Positions 55,392-63,365 are shown, counted from the stretch's first letter. The stretch is 64,000 nucleotides of DNA from Aquimarina agarivorans (GCF_000218485.1 NZ_AFPB01000142.1:87069-151068); one strand, 5' to 3'. The notes: a model not told the origin generated them from the sequence alone. Program-made: numbers and translations.

Positions 55392-57056
55392 ATGAGCATT
55401 AAAACACTAATACTTATTATCATCAATAGTTTAATTGGTTTTGTAGTATTAATATTATCATTATTATTTTATAATCAGTTTTCTAAGGTTTTAAATGATC
55501 GGATCTTATTGCAATTAAATTCGATTAAGACACTTAAACAGATTCAGGTTGAAAACTTAATACAATCTGAATGGAACGATTTTTTGAACGTAAAAAAAAT
55601 CGATACAGCAGATTTAGATACAAATTTTAAAATACCAGATAGTATTCTTTCATTGGACGGAATTCACGACTTAACACCATACCACAAAGAAAAACAAACC
55701 TCTATAGGTTTTATCCAATCTACTAATGAAGGTTCAATAGTAAAAATCATCCCTTACCATAAATTAAAAAAAATTCTATTAGAACGGACGGGAATGGGAG
55801 AAAGCGGTGAGTCTTACCTAGTTGGATCGGATTATTGTTTAAGATCTCAATCTAGATTTTTTCCAGATAAAAACCCGTATAAGGTAAAAGTCAAAACCAA
55901 AGGAGTAATTGATGCTTTGGCAGGAAATAAAGGTAGAGGGGTTTTCAAGGATTACAGAGGAGTGAACGTATATAGTGTATATAGTCCTCTAGAAACTTCA
56001 TATCTTGAATTAGTTATTTTATCGGAAATTGATGTTGATGAAGTGACTTTACCCTTAAAAAAATTAAGATATAGACTTTTTGTATTAACGTTAGGTATTC
56101 TTATTGTAGCAGTATTATTATCTCTATTGTTAACTAAAATGATTTCAAACCCTGTCAAAAACATGCGAAAGAATTTGAAGATTATGGCCATGGGAAATTA
56201 TAATCAAAGCGATGACTTTAAAAAGAATTCAATTGAAATAAAAGAAATGTTTGATGCTTTAGCGAATTTGAAGGATTCTTTAAGAGGTGCGGTGAACTTT
56301 TCGAATCAAATAGGTAATATGAACCTAAATTCTAATTACACTCCAAAAAGTTCCAATGACCAATTAGGAAAAAGTCTAATTGCTATGAGAGATAAACTAT
56401 TGGAATTTAGAACTAACGAACAAAAAAGTAGAATTGTAACCAAACGTTTACTATTAGATGGATTGGAGAAAGAAAGAAAGCGTCTTTCAAGGGAACTTCA
56501 CGACGGTATTGGACCTCATTTGACTTCTTTGAAGTTTTATGTAGAGAACAATATTATTGATCCAATGAAAAAGATAGAAATGAAAACTATAGTGGATAGT
56601 ACCATTTCTGAAGTTAGATTAATGTCTAACGCTTTAATGCCTTCGTCTATCGATGATTTTGGAGTGGGAGCTACACTTACAAATTTTGTAAGAAGTATTG
56701 AAAATTCTACAAAAATAAGTATTGAATTTGAAGACTTAACTAAGCATAGTAAAAGTAAAATCACAAATCATCAAGGAATTAATTTGTTTAGAATAAGTCA
56801 GGAATTAATAAATAATTCATTAAAACATTCTGAAGCAAAAAATATAAGAATTACACTCTCTGAATTTAACGATTTTGTGTCATTATTTTACTTCGATGAT
56901 GGTATTGGTTTTAAATTAGAAACGGCAAAATTAGGATCAGGAATTATTAACATAAAACAAAGAGTGGAAATTTGTAATGGAACTATCGTTATAAATTCGG
57001 AACAAGGTAGGACAACTACCTTTGAAATAGAATTTCCTATAAAAAATGACTTATGA
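55392..57056 (+). CDS. Cache-domain sensor histidine kinase (NarL/HisKA_3 class)
   Basis: 554 residues. TM1 (about 7-28), an extracytoplasmic region (about 30-225) with a Cache-type fold (LLERTGMGESGESYLVGSDYCLRS; VFKDYRGVNVYSVYSPL), TM2 (about 230-248, LFVLTLGILIVAVLLSLLLT), HAMP linker, and a cytoplasmic kinase. H-box KRLSRELHDGIGPHLTSL gives phosphoacceptor His370, with N-box RISQELINNSLKHSEA and G-boxes YFDDGIGF and KLGSGIINIKQRVE. All core motifs are present. The stop overlaps the response regulator start by 4 bp, so the two form a pair. Cache domains usually bind small molecules such as amino or organic acids; the adjoining transporter fragment hints at an amino acid, but the ligand is unknown. 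Confidence 0.94.
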   Translation: MSIKTLILIIINSLIGFVVLILSLLFYNQFSKVLNDRILLQLNSIKTLKQIQVENLIQSEWNDFLNVKKIDTADLDTNFKIPDSILSLDGIHDLTPYHKEKQTSIGFIQSTNEGSIVKIIPYHKLKKILLERTGMGESGESYLVGSDYCLRSQSRFFPDKNPYKVKVKTKGVIDALAGNKGRGVFKDYRGVNVYSVYSPLETSYLELVILSEIDVDEVTLPLKKLRYRLFVLTLGILIVAVLLSLLLTKMISNPVKNMRKNLKIMAMGNYNQSDDFKKNSIEIKEMFDALANLKDSLRGAVNFSNQIGNMNLNSNYTPKSSNDQLGKSLIAMRDKLLEFRTNEQKSRIVTKRLLLDGLEKERKRLSRELHDGIGPHLTSLKFYVENNIIDPMKKIEMKTIVDSTISEVRLMSNALMPSSIDDFGVGATLTNFVRSIENSTKISIEFEDLTKHSKSKITNHQGINLFRISQELINNSLKHSEAKNIRITLSEFNDFVSLFYFDDGIGFKLETAKLGSGIINIKQRVEICNGTIVINSEQGRTTTFEIEFPIKNDL

Positions 57057-57685
57057 ACGAAACAAAACTAATTATAGCCGATGATCACGAACTTTTTAGA
57101 AAAGGGCTAGCAGAATTATTAAGTAAGCATGAAGATATTAAAGTGATCAAAAGTGTTGAAGATGGAATTGAATTCATGAATATTTTAAAAAGTAATATAG
57201 AGGCTCACATCGTATTACTTGATATTACTATGCCCAATATGGATGGTTTTCAGGTATTAAAAGAAATGAAAAATTTAAGTTCTACAATCAAACCTATAGT
57301 TATTTCGATGCATAATGATGGCAATTATATCGCCAAGTGTGCTAAAAGTGGTGCTTATGGCTATCTATTGAAAAATGCTGATGAAACAGAACTGACCAAA
57401 GCGATTCGTATGGTTAGTAAAGGAAGTAAATACTTTAGTGCTGAAATTTCTGAGAAAATGATCAATTTTATGTCTGTACAAAGTGTAAGCGAGGACATCC
57501 TATCAAATAAAGAAACGGAGGTGTTAGGATTAATTTCAGAAGGGCTCACTACAAAAGAAATAGCATCCAGATTATTTGTAAGCGCACGTACTATAGAAAC
57601 CCATAGAGCCAACATTTTAAAGAAGTTAGAGGTTAAAAATACTGCCGAACTTATAAAAAAAGCAGCTAAAATTAATTTAATATAA
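57053..57685 (+). CDS. LuxR/NarL-type response regulator
   Basis: 210 residues. Receiver domain with acidic pocket IIADDHELF (Asp10/11), phospho-acceptor Asp57 in HIVLLDITMPNMDG, Thr/Ser and Lys in PIVISMH and GYLLKNA. C-terminal GerE helix-turn-helix (about 147-205): LSNKETEVLGLISEGLTTKEIASRLFVSARTIETHRANILKKLEV. Pairs with the kinase at 55392 by gene overlap. Its most likely targets are the duplicated promoters directly downstream (57706 and 58266), where an inverted repeat sits at an activator position. Confidence 0.95.
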   Translation: MNETKLIIADDHELFRKGLAELLSKHEDIKVIKSVEDGIEFMNILKSNIEAHIVLLDITMPNMDGFQVLKEMKNLSSTIKPIVISMHNDGNYIAKCAKSGAYGYLLKNADETELTKAIRMVSKGSKYFSAEISEKMINFMSVQSVSEDILSNKETEVLGLISEGLTTKEIASRLFVSARTIETHRANILKKLEVKNTAELIKKAAKINLI

Positions 57686-57705
57686 TTTTAATGTTAGTAG
57701 AAACT

Positions 57706-57775
57706 CCGTATAAATACGGATGTAAAATCGGTAAATCCTCGTATTCCTAACAAGGCTTATTCAGGCGTAATTTTG
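57706..57775 (+). promoter_or_regulatory. Activator-type promoter of the first YKNYKPW protein
   Basis: CCGTAT-AA-ATACGG (57706-57719) is a 6-bp inverted repeat; a further half-site-like CGTATT lies at 57740-57745; TAATTTTG (57768-57775) fits the -7 element. With a start near 57782 the repeat centre is at about -70 and the half-site near -39. No -33 TTTG is present, as expected for activator dependence. Confidence 0.7.
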
Positions 57776-57799
57776 GTATGAACCAAAAAAGTAATAGTC

Positions 57800-58108
57800 A
57801 TGAAAAAAGCAGTTTTAATTTTAGGATTTTTAGTAATATCATTAGGAGCATTTGCACAAAAGAGAAGTGATTTTCAAGGGCCAAAATATAAGAATTATAA
57901 ATACTGGCAACATGATAATGCCCCTACAGTAGTATATTCATCTGACCAGCAGAAATCATTAACAGGTCCTGCTTACAAAAATTATAAACCTTGGAGGAAT
58001 ACCAAAGAAGTTTCAAAAGTAGAAGTTATTACAAATGGAACAAATGAAAGACAAAAGTTAACAGGGCCAAAATATAAGAACTATAAGCCTTGGAAAAATA
58101 ACAGTTAA
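57800..58108 (+). CDS. Small secreted protein with three YKNYK(P/Y)W repeats, copy 1
   Basis: 102 residues. Signal peptide 1-20 (ends AFAQ). The mature protein carries three spaced copies of an 11-residue motif: QGPKYKNYKYW (26-36), TGPAYKNYKPW (55-65) and TGPKYKNYKPW (88-98), separated by about 20 variable residues that include VVYSSDQQK and EVITNGTNERQK. The motif is very rich in Lys/Tyr/Trp/Pro. No Cys, no lipobox, no enzymatic motif. I do not know the family. It is 114 bp after the response regulator and followed by a terminator. A basic aromatic repeat protein of this kind might bind an acidic polymer or envelope component (inference only). Confidence 0.88.
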   Translation: MKKAVLILGFLVISLGAFAQKRSDFQGPKYKNYKYWQHDNAPTVVYSSDQQKSLTGPAYKNYKPWRNTKEVSKVEVITNGTNERQKLTGPKYKNYKPWKNNS

Positions 58109-58184
58109 ATTTGAGATATTATCTATTTTTAGCTTTATAGATAATAATAAAGAAGCTTTATAAGCTCATAATAGTTTTTCTAAT

Positions 58185-58223
58185 GAGCACCTTTTATAAA
58201 TATTTAAGAGGTGCTCTTTTTTT
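58185..58223 (+). terminator. Terminator of copy 1
   Basis: GAGCACCT (58185-58192) pairs with AGGTGCTC (58209-58216), 16-nt loop, followed by TTTTTTT. Confidence 0.88.
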
Positions 58224-58265
58224 GTGTTTTTTAAAAATTTGATTTTGTGATGGTTGTTAAAAAAT

Positions 58266-58335
58266 CCGTATAAATACGGATGTAAAATGGGTAAATCCTC
58301 GTATTCCTAACAAGGCTTATTCGGGCGTAATTTTG
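58266..58335 (+). promoter_or_regulatory. Activator-type promoter of the second YKNYKPW protein
   Basis: The same CCGTAT-AA-ATACGG repeat (58266-58279), CGTATT half-site and TAATTTTG (58328-58335) as in copy 1, at identical spacing to the ATG; two base differences overall. Confidence 0.7.
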
Positions 58336-58359
58336 GTATGAACCAAAAAAGTAATAGTC

Positions 58360-58671
58360 ATGAAAAAAGCAGTTTTAATTTTAGGATTTTTAGTAATATC
58401 ATTAGGAGCATTTGCACAAAAGAGAAGTGATTTTCAAGGGCCAAAGTATAAGAATTATAAATACTGGAAACATAATAATGCACCCACAGTAGTTTATTCA
58501 ACTGATAAGAAAAAAGCTTTAACAGGACCAGCATATAAAAATTATAAACCTTGGAAAGATACTAGTAAAGTTGTTAGAAAGAAAGTAATTATAAATGGAA
58601 CAAATGAAAGGCAAAAGTTGGCAGGACCAAAATATAAGAACTATAAACCTTGGCTAAACAAGGGTAAATAA
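58360..58671 (+). CDS. Small secreted protein with three YKNYK(P/Y)W repeats, copy 2
   Basis: 103 residues, paralogue of the 57800 gene. Identical signal peptide and first repeat (QGPKYKNYKYW, 26-36), then TGPAYKNYKPW (55-65) and AGPKYKNYKPW (88-98). Spacers differ: VVYSTDKKKA and KDTSKVVRKKVIINGTNERQK make this copy more basic. Conservation is concentrated in the motif and signal peptide while spacers drift, which points to the motif as the functional unit. Own promoter, so the two copies are separate transcripts. Confidence 0.88.
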   Translation: MKKAVLILGFLVISLGAFAQKRSDFQGPKYKNYKYWKHNNAPTVVYSTDKKKALTGPAYKNYKPWKDTSKVVRKKVIINGTNERQKLAGPKYKNYKPWLNKGK

Positions 58672-58682
58672 TTTTTGGTTCG

Positions 58683-58747
58683 TTAAGCAACACGAGTGTG
58701 GATAAAGCTATTGTTAGTATTACTTAAATCAGCTCGTGTTTGCTTAA
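58683..58747. repeat. Imperfect 14/15-bp inverted repeat after copy 2
   Basis: TTAAGCAACACGAG (58683-58696) and CTCGTGTTTGCTTAA (58733-58747) pair with one bulged base around a 36-nt loop, 12 bp past the second small gene. Possibly an mRNA 3' stem; no T-tract follows. Confidence 0.5.
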
Positions 58748-58757
58748 TAAAAGTCAA

Positions 58758-58790
58758 AAAGCGCTTAAAATAGTTTTTTTTAAGCGCTTT
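58758..58790. terminator. Bidirectional terminator
   Basis: AAAGCGCTTAAAA (58758-58770) and TTTTAAGCGCTTT (58778-58790) pair around a short T-rich loop between convergent genes, the second YKNYKPW gene and the HAD gene. Confidence 0.82.
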
Positions 58791-58810
58791 CTTATTTTGT
58801 GAAGAATCGT

Positions 58811-59674
58811 TTAACTTCTTATAGAATTGCAAATGTAATCGGGTGCAATACCTAAACTTTTAATTACGGTTTCAGCTTTACTTTTAATAGTATTGCCAGA
58901 TAGTACTAAAGCAGTATCAATACCAAATTTATTGGCTCCAATAATATCTGTTGTTAAAGTGTCACCGACCATAAGAATATCGCTTTTTTCATAAATCTGT
59001 TTTCCTTTATTAATATGTTCAAAAGCATAGTTGAAAATCTGAATATCAGGTTTTCCAAATTTTATAAAATGTCTACCTAAAATAGATTCTACAAAATCAG
59101 CGATACCACCAATGGCTACAGAAATATTATTATTATTTGTAGGGTAAATAGTATCAGTATTCGCCACTATCACAGGAATATTAATTTTTCGTAATAAATT
59201 TACACAGTTATTTATTCCAGTACGCCATTCAAAACCTTCATCATCTAAAAAAACTAAAGCTTTAATGGTATTTAAGTAAGCTTCTTCAAAATTTATATCT
59301 TCAATAGAAACGGCTTCTAAACCAAGGGATTTGATATAAGTGGCAGATTGCTCTGTGCCTACGTAAACCACACGTCCTGAGTTAATTTTTTGTTTTAAAA
59401 ACTCATATGCCATCATGCCAGAGGAAATTATTTTCTCAGATGGGATGTCTTTATCAAAACCAATTTCTTTAAAATTTTGGCTTAAATGTTCTAAACTTCT
59501 TGAAGCGTCATTGGTAAGTATAAAATAATCAATGCCTGATTGAATTAAATTTTCAAAAGTTTGTCGAGCACCATTTATAATTCCATCAGCATTTTTTAGT
59601 ACGCCAAAAGAGTCAAAAAAAATAACCTTATAATTTTTCGATAATTCTTTAAAAGATTGAATATCATGTTCCAT
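58811..59674 (-). CDS. HAD-IIA family hydrolase, third gene of GS/kinase/HAD operon
   Basis: 287 residues. HAD fold with class IIA (NagD-like) cap: motif I FFDSFGVLKNADG (about 19-31), motif II ILTNDASRS, motif III Lys in RHFIKFGKPDIQIF, motif IV LMVGDTLTTDIIGANKFGID. Motif I is DSF instead of the usual DxD, so the second Asp (general acid) is absent, as in the DxW subgroup of HAD-IIA hypothetical proteins. Catalysis may be altered or of another kind. It starts 2 bp after the APH-like gene, so it is translated from the same message. Substrate unknown. Confidence 0.85.
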   Translation of the reverse strand: MEHDIQSFKELSKNYKVIFFDSFGVLKNADGIINGARQTFENLIQSGIDYFILTNDASRSLEHLSQNFKEIGFDKDIPSEKIISSGMMAYEFLKQKINSGRVVYVGTEQSATYIKSLGLEAVSIEDINFEEAYLNTIKALVFLDDEGFEWRTGINNCVNLLRKINIPVIVANTDTIYPTNNNNISVAIGGIADFVESILGRHFIKFGKPDIQIFNYAFEHINKGKQIYEKSDILMVGDTLTTDIIGANKFGIDTALVLSGNTIKSKAETVIKSLGIAPDYICNSIRS

Positions 59675-59676
59675 AA

Positions 59677-60714
59677 TTAGAATAAAGTATTGATGATTTT
59701 ATCAGTGTCAAATTCATCTATTGAACTAAAATAAGAAGCAAAAGTTTCTTTCTTAAGTCTACCTGCGTGAGTATCTCTAAAAAAATAATCCCCTAAATGG
59801 ACTACGTAATGAAGTAGAAAAAAACGATATGATTCTTTTATAAATTTAATTTCATTCTTTTCTAAAGGAAAAATCTTGTGGTAAGCTTTTAAAAAAATAA
59901 TAAAGCGATCTTCTAACATAGGGTTAATAGTATAACTAAAAGTATCTTGATCTCCTTCAGCCCTTACCACTCTAGACCAAAAGTAAAAGTCCATCACTCG
60001 AGTACTCATTCTAAACCAATCGTAATCCCATCGCGAGAAAAATCTAAATTTTTTATCTACTGAAAAATTACCAATATTCCAATCTACAAAAACAGGAATT
60101 TTCTCCATTTGATGTAATCCAATTTTTTCACAGTTTTCTAAGAAAGTATTACACTGTTTTTCAATTTCTTTGACGATAAAATTGGCTTCTTTATATTTTG
60201 GCTTTGTATGTAATTCCCTTTTTAAATCAATAATATCCGTTTCCATAGTTTTAATAGAAACAGGGAGTTCATTTAATATAGAAGAACAAGATTTATGAAA
60301 ATAAGCCAGCTGCTCTCCAGATTTTATAATTTGTGCTTCTGTAAATATTTTAGGGGGCTTTTCTTTAATACGAATAGGGTTGTAAAAAACGATCCACACA
60401 TTAGAGATATGATCTTTATATCGTTTACAAAATATTTTATTTTCTTTATTTAAAGAGCGAGCTATAAAATGATCATGAGGAAACCTTAAATTATTAGCTA
60501 AACTGTTTATAATTTCATGATCTTCCAAGAAAAATTCGTGTTCTCCAAATTGCGACAACTTGGCAATTATAGGACTTTCATTTACTAAATTGATTCGAAA
60601 AACTCGGTTAGTAGATACATTAGCACTTATATCTTCAATATTTTCTATTTTTTGTTTACCGTTAAACTCGTTCCAAGTTTTTTCGATAACTAACTTATAA
60701 TCCGTGTTCATCAT
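59677..60714 (-). CDS. APH/choline-kinase-like phosphotransferase, second gene of operon
   Basis: 345 residues. Protein kinase-like small-molecule phosphotransferase fold: N-lobe nucleotide region (NRVFRINLVNESPIIAKLSQFG, Lys near 49), Brenner-type catalytic loop IPVFVDWNIGNFSVD (Asp and Asn, the first His replaced by Val), metal-binding DFG-equivalent FSRWDYDWFRMS, and C-terminal helices. Family relatives phosphorylate aminoglycosides, choline, ethanolamine, homoserine or methylthioribose; the substrate here is not evident. One base separates it from the upstream glutamine synthetase-like gene and two from the HAD gene. Either of the first two Met codons could be the start. Confidence 0.8.
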   Translation of the reverse strand: MMNTDYKLVIEKTWNEFNGKQKIENIEDISANVSTNRVFRINLVNESPIIAKLSQFGEHEFFLEDHEIINSLANNLRFPHDHFIARSLNKENKIFCKRYKDHISNVWIVFYNPIRIKEKPPKIFTEAQIIKSGEQLAYFHKSCSSILNELPVSIKTMETDIIDLKRELHTKPKYKEANFIVKEIEKQCNTFLENCEKIGLHQMEKIPVFVDWNIGNFSVDKKFRFFSRWDYDWFRMSTRVMDFYFWSRVVRAEGDQDTFSYTINPMLEDRFIIFLKAYHKIFPLEKNEIKFIKESYRFFLLHYVVHLGDYFFRDTHAGRLKKETFASYFSSIDEFDTDKIINTLF

Positions 60715-60715
60715 A

Positions 60716-61993
60716 TCAAATAATTTCTAAATAACGATTTACCTCCCAGTTGCTTACAGATTTGTTGAATTTTTCCACTTCCCATTTGCGTGTTTTTATA
60801 AAATGTTCGGAAAATACAGGGTTCAATAATTGTGCAGTTAAAGGATGATATTCCATTACAGTTATCGCATCATTTAAGTTATTAGATAATTTGTCGAGTG
60901 TAGTATTCTTGTAAGCATTTCCGACTTGATTTTTAATTTTTAAGTCAAGCTTCTCTTTAATGCCATGAAGACCTGAAGCAAGCACTGCGTATACTATTAA
61001 ATAGGGATTAGTGTCAGCACCAGGAATACGCATTTCTATATGGTCATTCACATAAGATTCACTAATTACTCTAATTGCTGTAGTTCTGTTTTGATATCCC
61101 CAACTTACAGTTGTTGGCGCCCAAGAATCAGGTTGTAGTCGTTTATAGCTATTAATTGTAGGAGCATAAATGGGGAGCATAGCAGGACTTGCGTTAAGTA
61201 CTCCAGCCAAAAAATTAGATGTCGTAGCATCCAAATTATTATTATTCGAAAAATTTAAAATATTTTGCCCCTGTTTATTCTCAATACTTATATGGATATG
61301 ACCTCCACAACCAGGAAGCTCTGCATTCCATTTTGCCATAAACGAAGCTAAAAAATCAAACTTTTTAGCCGTAGTTTTTACTATAGATTTGAATAAAGTG
61401 GCATCATCACAAGCTTTTAATGCGTCGGTGTAACTTAATGCAGCCTCGTAAACGCCTGGGCCTGTTTCGGTATGAAGCCCTTCGGTTGACACGTCAAATG
61501 ATTTTGTTACTTTTAAAATTTCGTCAATATATGCTTGATTTTCAGAAAGGCGATTCAAAGAATATCCAAACATACCAGAGGTGACGCCTTCAAGATTTTC
61601 AACATCTTTTTTAAAATTGAACCATTCGTATTCAAAGCCAATTTTAGGTACTAAATTTAGGCTTTCATATGCTTTTAAAATACTTTTTAATAAACTACGA
61701 GGACAAACATTTTTGAAATTTTCATCAGTACTAAAGTCTCCAAAATAAAGTGCATCGCAGTTAGCTTCATTAACCGTTCTTTTAGATTTTTCGTCTATAG
61801 TAAATATAGCATCGGGAAAACCTTTTTCCCAGCCTGTTAAGCTATCTTGGGAGTAACATTCATCGTGTAAATCCCACCCAAATACCACGTCACAAAAACC
61901 TAATGAATTATTTTTTTTAAATTTATTTTCAGAAATATATTTACCTCGGGAAACCCCGTCTATATCAGTAAACATAATTTTTTTAAAGCTCAT
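60716..61993 (-). CDS. Glutamine synthetase-like gamma-glutamyl ligase, first gene of operon
   Basis: 425 residues. GS superfamily motifs: MFTDIDGVSRGKYI at the N terminus, IGFEYEWFNF (metal Glu), GPGVYEAAL, LPGCGGHIHISI (ATP/His loop), NRTTAIRVISE and HIEMRIPGADTNPYLIVYAVLASGL (glutamate-binding Arg and metal Glu). It is closer in style to PuuA/GlnT-type gamma-glutamyl-amine ligases than to housekeeping GlnA: the N-terminal beta-grasp is reduced and the adenylylation Tyr region is not evident. Expected chemistry: ATP-dependent gamma-glutamylation of an amine. The two following genes, a kinase and a HAD protein, are spaced 1 and 2 bp away, indicating a dedicated three-step pathway. Amine substrate unknown. 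Confidence 0.88.
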   Translation of the reverse strand: MSFKKIMFTDIDGVSRGKYISENKFKKNNSLGFCDVVFGWDLHDECYSQDSLTGWEKGFPDAIFTIDEKSKRTVNEANCDALYFGDFSTDENFKNVCPRSLLKSILKAYESLNLVPKIGFEYEWFNFKKDVENLEGVTSGMFGYSLNRLSENQAYIDEILKVTKSFDVSTEGLHTETGPGVYEAALSYTDALKACDDATLFKSIVKTTAKKFDFLASFMAKWNAELPGCGGHIHISIENKQGQNILNFSNNNNLDATTSNFLAGVLNASPAMLPIYAPTINSYKRLQPDSWAPTTVSWGYQNRTTAIRVISESYVNDHIEMRIPGADTNPYLIVYAVLASGLHGIKEKLDLKIKNQVGNAYKNTTLDKLSNNLNDAITVMEYHPLTAQLLNPVFSEHFIKTRKWEVEKFNKSVSNWEVNRYLEII

Positions 61994-62176
61994 AATTTTA
62001 TAATTTGTTCAACTTTTTTCAATTTAAAGAATTTATCTTTGAATTATAAGCTAATGGTTATAAAGCCTAGTTAAAAAATAACTTACAATATGAGTCGTTT
62101 TAATCTTAAGGATATTCTGGAGTAACTACATTTGTTGGTACAATTTTGCTAAGCCTATAATTAATAAATTTGAATT
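61994..62176. other. Upstream region of the GS operon, adjoining IS debris
   Basis: Divergent to the IS remnants. No terminal repeat of an insertion element is identifiable. No gene seen. Confidence 0.35.
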
Positions 62177-62314
62177 ATGGCAAAACGCAAACATTCAATA
62201 GATTTTAAAGTGATGATAATTGAACTATTAAAATTAGGAAGAAGTACTAAAGAGGGATCAACCCGAAAAGTTGTGGAGTGTTGTAAAATTTTAGATTTTT
62301 GTAAAAAACAATAA
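62177..62314 (+). pseudogene. IS3-type OrfA remnant
   Basis: 45-codon frame starting MAKRKHSIDFKVMIIELLKLGRSTKE, which matches the N terminus of IS3-group OrfA helix-turn-helix proteins, then diverges (KVVECCKILDFCKKQ-stop) and lacks the rest of the HTH and leucine zipper. Dead fragment. Confidence 0.55.
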
Positions 62315-62315
62315 A

Positions 62316-62540
62316 TTGGACTCCAAAGAACTACTTGCTTACTTTTTACCCGAAGGGATTTTAGAATATTTTTATATTATAGAAGCCAAAGAATCTAATG
62401 ATAAATTAACACTAGTTTTAGAAGAAAAGCCATTACCGATGGCCGAACAATCTCAAAAGCGATTACATTCTAAAGGCTTTTATCCTGTAACTCAAATCCA
62501 AGATTTTCCTATTCGCAGACGTGTTGCCCCTATGGGCTAA
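62316..62540 (+). pseudogene. ISAon1-type transposase N-terminal region, truncated
   Basis: 74-residue frame from TTG at 62316: DSKELLAYFLPEGILEYFYIIEAK, LVLEEKPLPMAEQSQKRLHSKGF, VTQIQDFPIRRRV. It matches the N-terminal-region protein of ISAon1-family elements from Bacteroidota, which is normally 100-120 residues and is followed by a DDE transposase. Here it stops at VAPMG and runs into a terminator, with no DDE gene. Remnant; it could be a domesticated DNA-binding fragment, but nothing supports that. Confidence 0.7.
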
Positions 62541-62554
62541 TCTGAAAATCAAAG

Positions 62555-62579
62555 CCTCCGTTTCTAACGGAGGTTTTTT
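62555..62579 (+). terminator. Terminator after the ISAon1 fragment
   Basis: CCTCCGTT and AACGGAGG pair around TCT and are followed by TTTTTT. Confidence 0.88.
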
Positions 62580-62794
62580 ACTTATCACCCAAAGTGAGAT
62601 GAAATTGAAAAAAATTGAGGAATAATTACCTAGTCTTTAAATTATTCCTCAAGCTTGAATTAATCTAAAAAAAACTCATTGAATTTGAAAAAACTGAATA
62701 CTAATATAATATATTTTGGAGTAAAAATTTTATATTGATGGAGCATATATTGACTTTATATATTTTTCTACAACCCTTAAAAATTGATACCATT

Positions 62795-63304
62795 ATGAAA
62801 TATTTTATTACCCTTAGTTTATGTTTATTTCTATTATTTTCTTGTGAGGAACCAAGAAAATTAAGTTCTACAGATAAAAATCAATGGGAAATGAGAACGG
62901 TAAAAAAAGCATTACCAGATTCTTTAGATAATGGAAGTACATTTCTATCTGTTTATTCTCAGATATTTATGCGTAATGATAAGGGCCAAGTAGATTTAAC
63001 GGCAACAGTAAGTCTGCACAACCCAAACTCTAAAGACAAGATATATATCGATAAGGCAGTATACTACAACACAAAGGGAGAAGCGATACGCATTTATTTT
63101 GACAAGACTATTTTTATCAACCCTATGGAAACTGTACAAATTGTAATTGATGGTATAGATAGAGAAGGCGGTACTGGTGCAAATTTTATTTTTGACTGGA
63201 AAATCAAATCGTCTTTGAATGAACCAATTATTGAAGCGGTTATGATAAGTACAAATGGGCAACAAGGTATCTCTTTCACTACAAGTGGTAAGCGCATAAA
63301 ATAA
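62795..63304 (+). CDS. DUF3124 lipoprotein
   Basis: 169 residues from Met at 62795; the earlier in-frame Met at 62735 would place a hydrophobic stretch before the true signal. Lipobox LLFSC anchors the protein. The mature part matches DUF3124: TFLSVYSQIFMRNDKGQVDLTATVSLHNPNSKDKIYI, AVYYNTKGEAIRIYFDK, and GGTGANFIFDWKI...EPIIEAVMISTNGQQGISFTTSG. A small beta-sandwich, periplasmic or on the outer membrane; function unknown. Monocistronic. Confidence 0.88.
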   Translation: MKYFITLSLCLFLLFSCEEPRKLSSTDKNQWEMRTVKKALPDSLDNGSTFLSVYSQIFMRNDKGQVDLTATVSLHNPNSKDKIYIDKAVYYNTKGEAIRIYFDKTIFINPMETVQIVIDGIDREGGTGANFIFDWKIKSSLNEPIIEAVMISTNGQQGISFTTSGKRIK

Positions 63305-63365
63305 TTTAAAGTCGGTATTGTCTTTTATAAAACTTACAAAGAATATATTCCATTTAGCATCCTTA

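Larger units (their letters stand above)
57706..58671 (+). repeat. Tandem duplication of promoter plus small secreted protein gene
   Basis: Unit 1 (57706-58108) and unit 2 (58266-58671) are offset by 560 bp. The 94 bp before the ATG differ at only two positions, and the first ~88 bp of coding sequence are identical; similarity falls to about codon-level conservation in the middle and rises again over the last repeat. This pattern suggests fairly recent duplication with selection or gene conversion on promoter and signal peptide. Confidence 0.92.
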
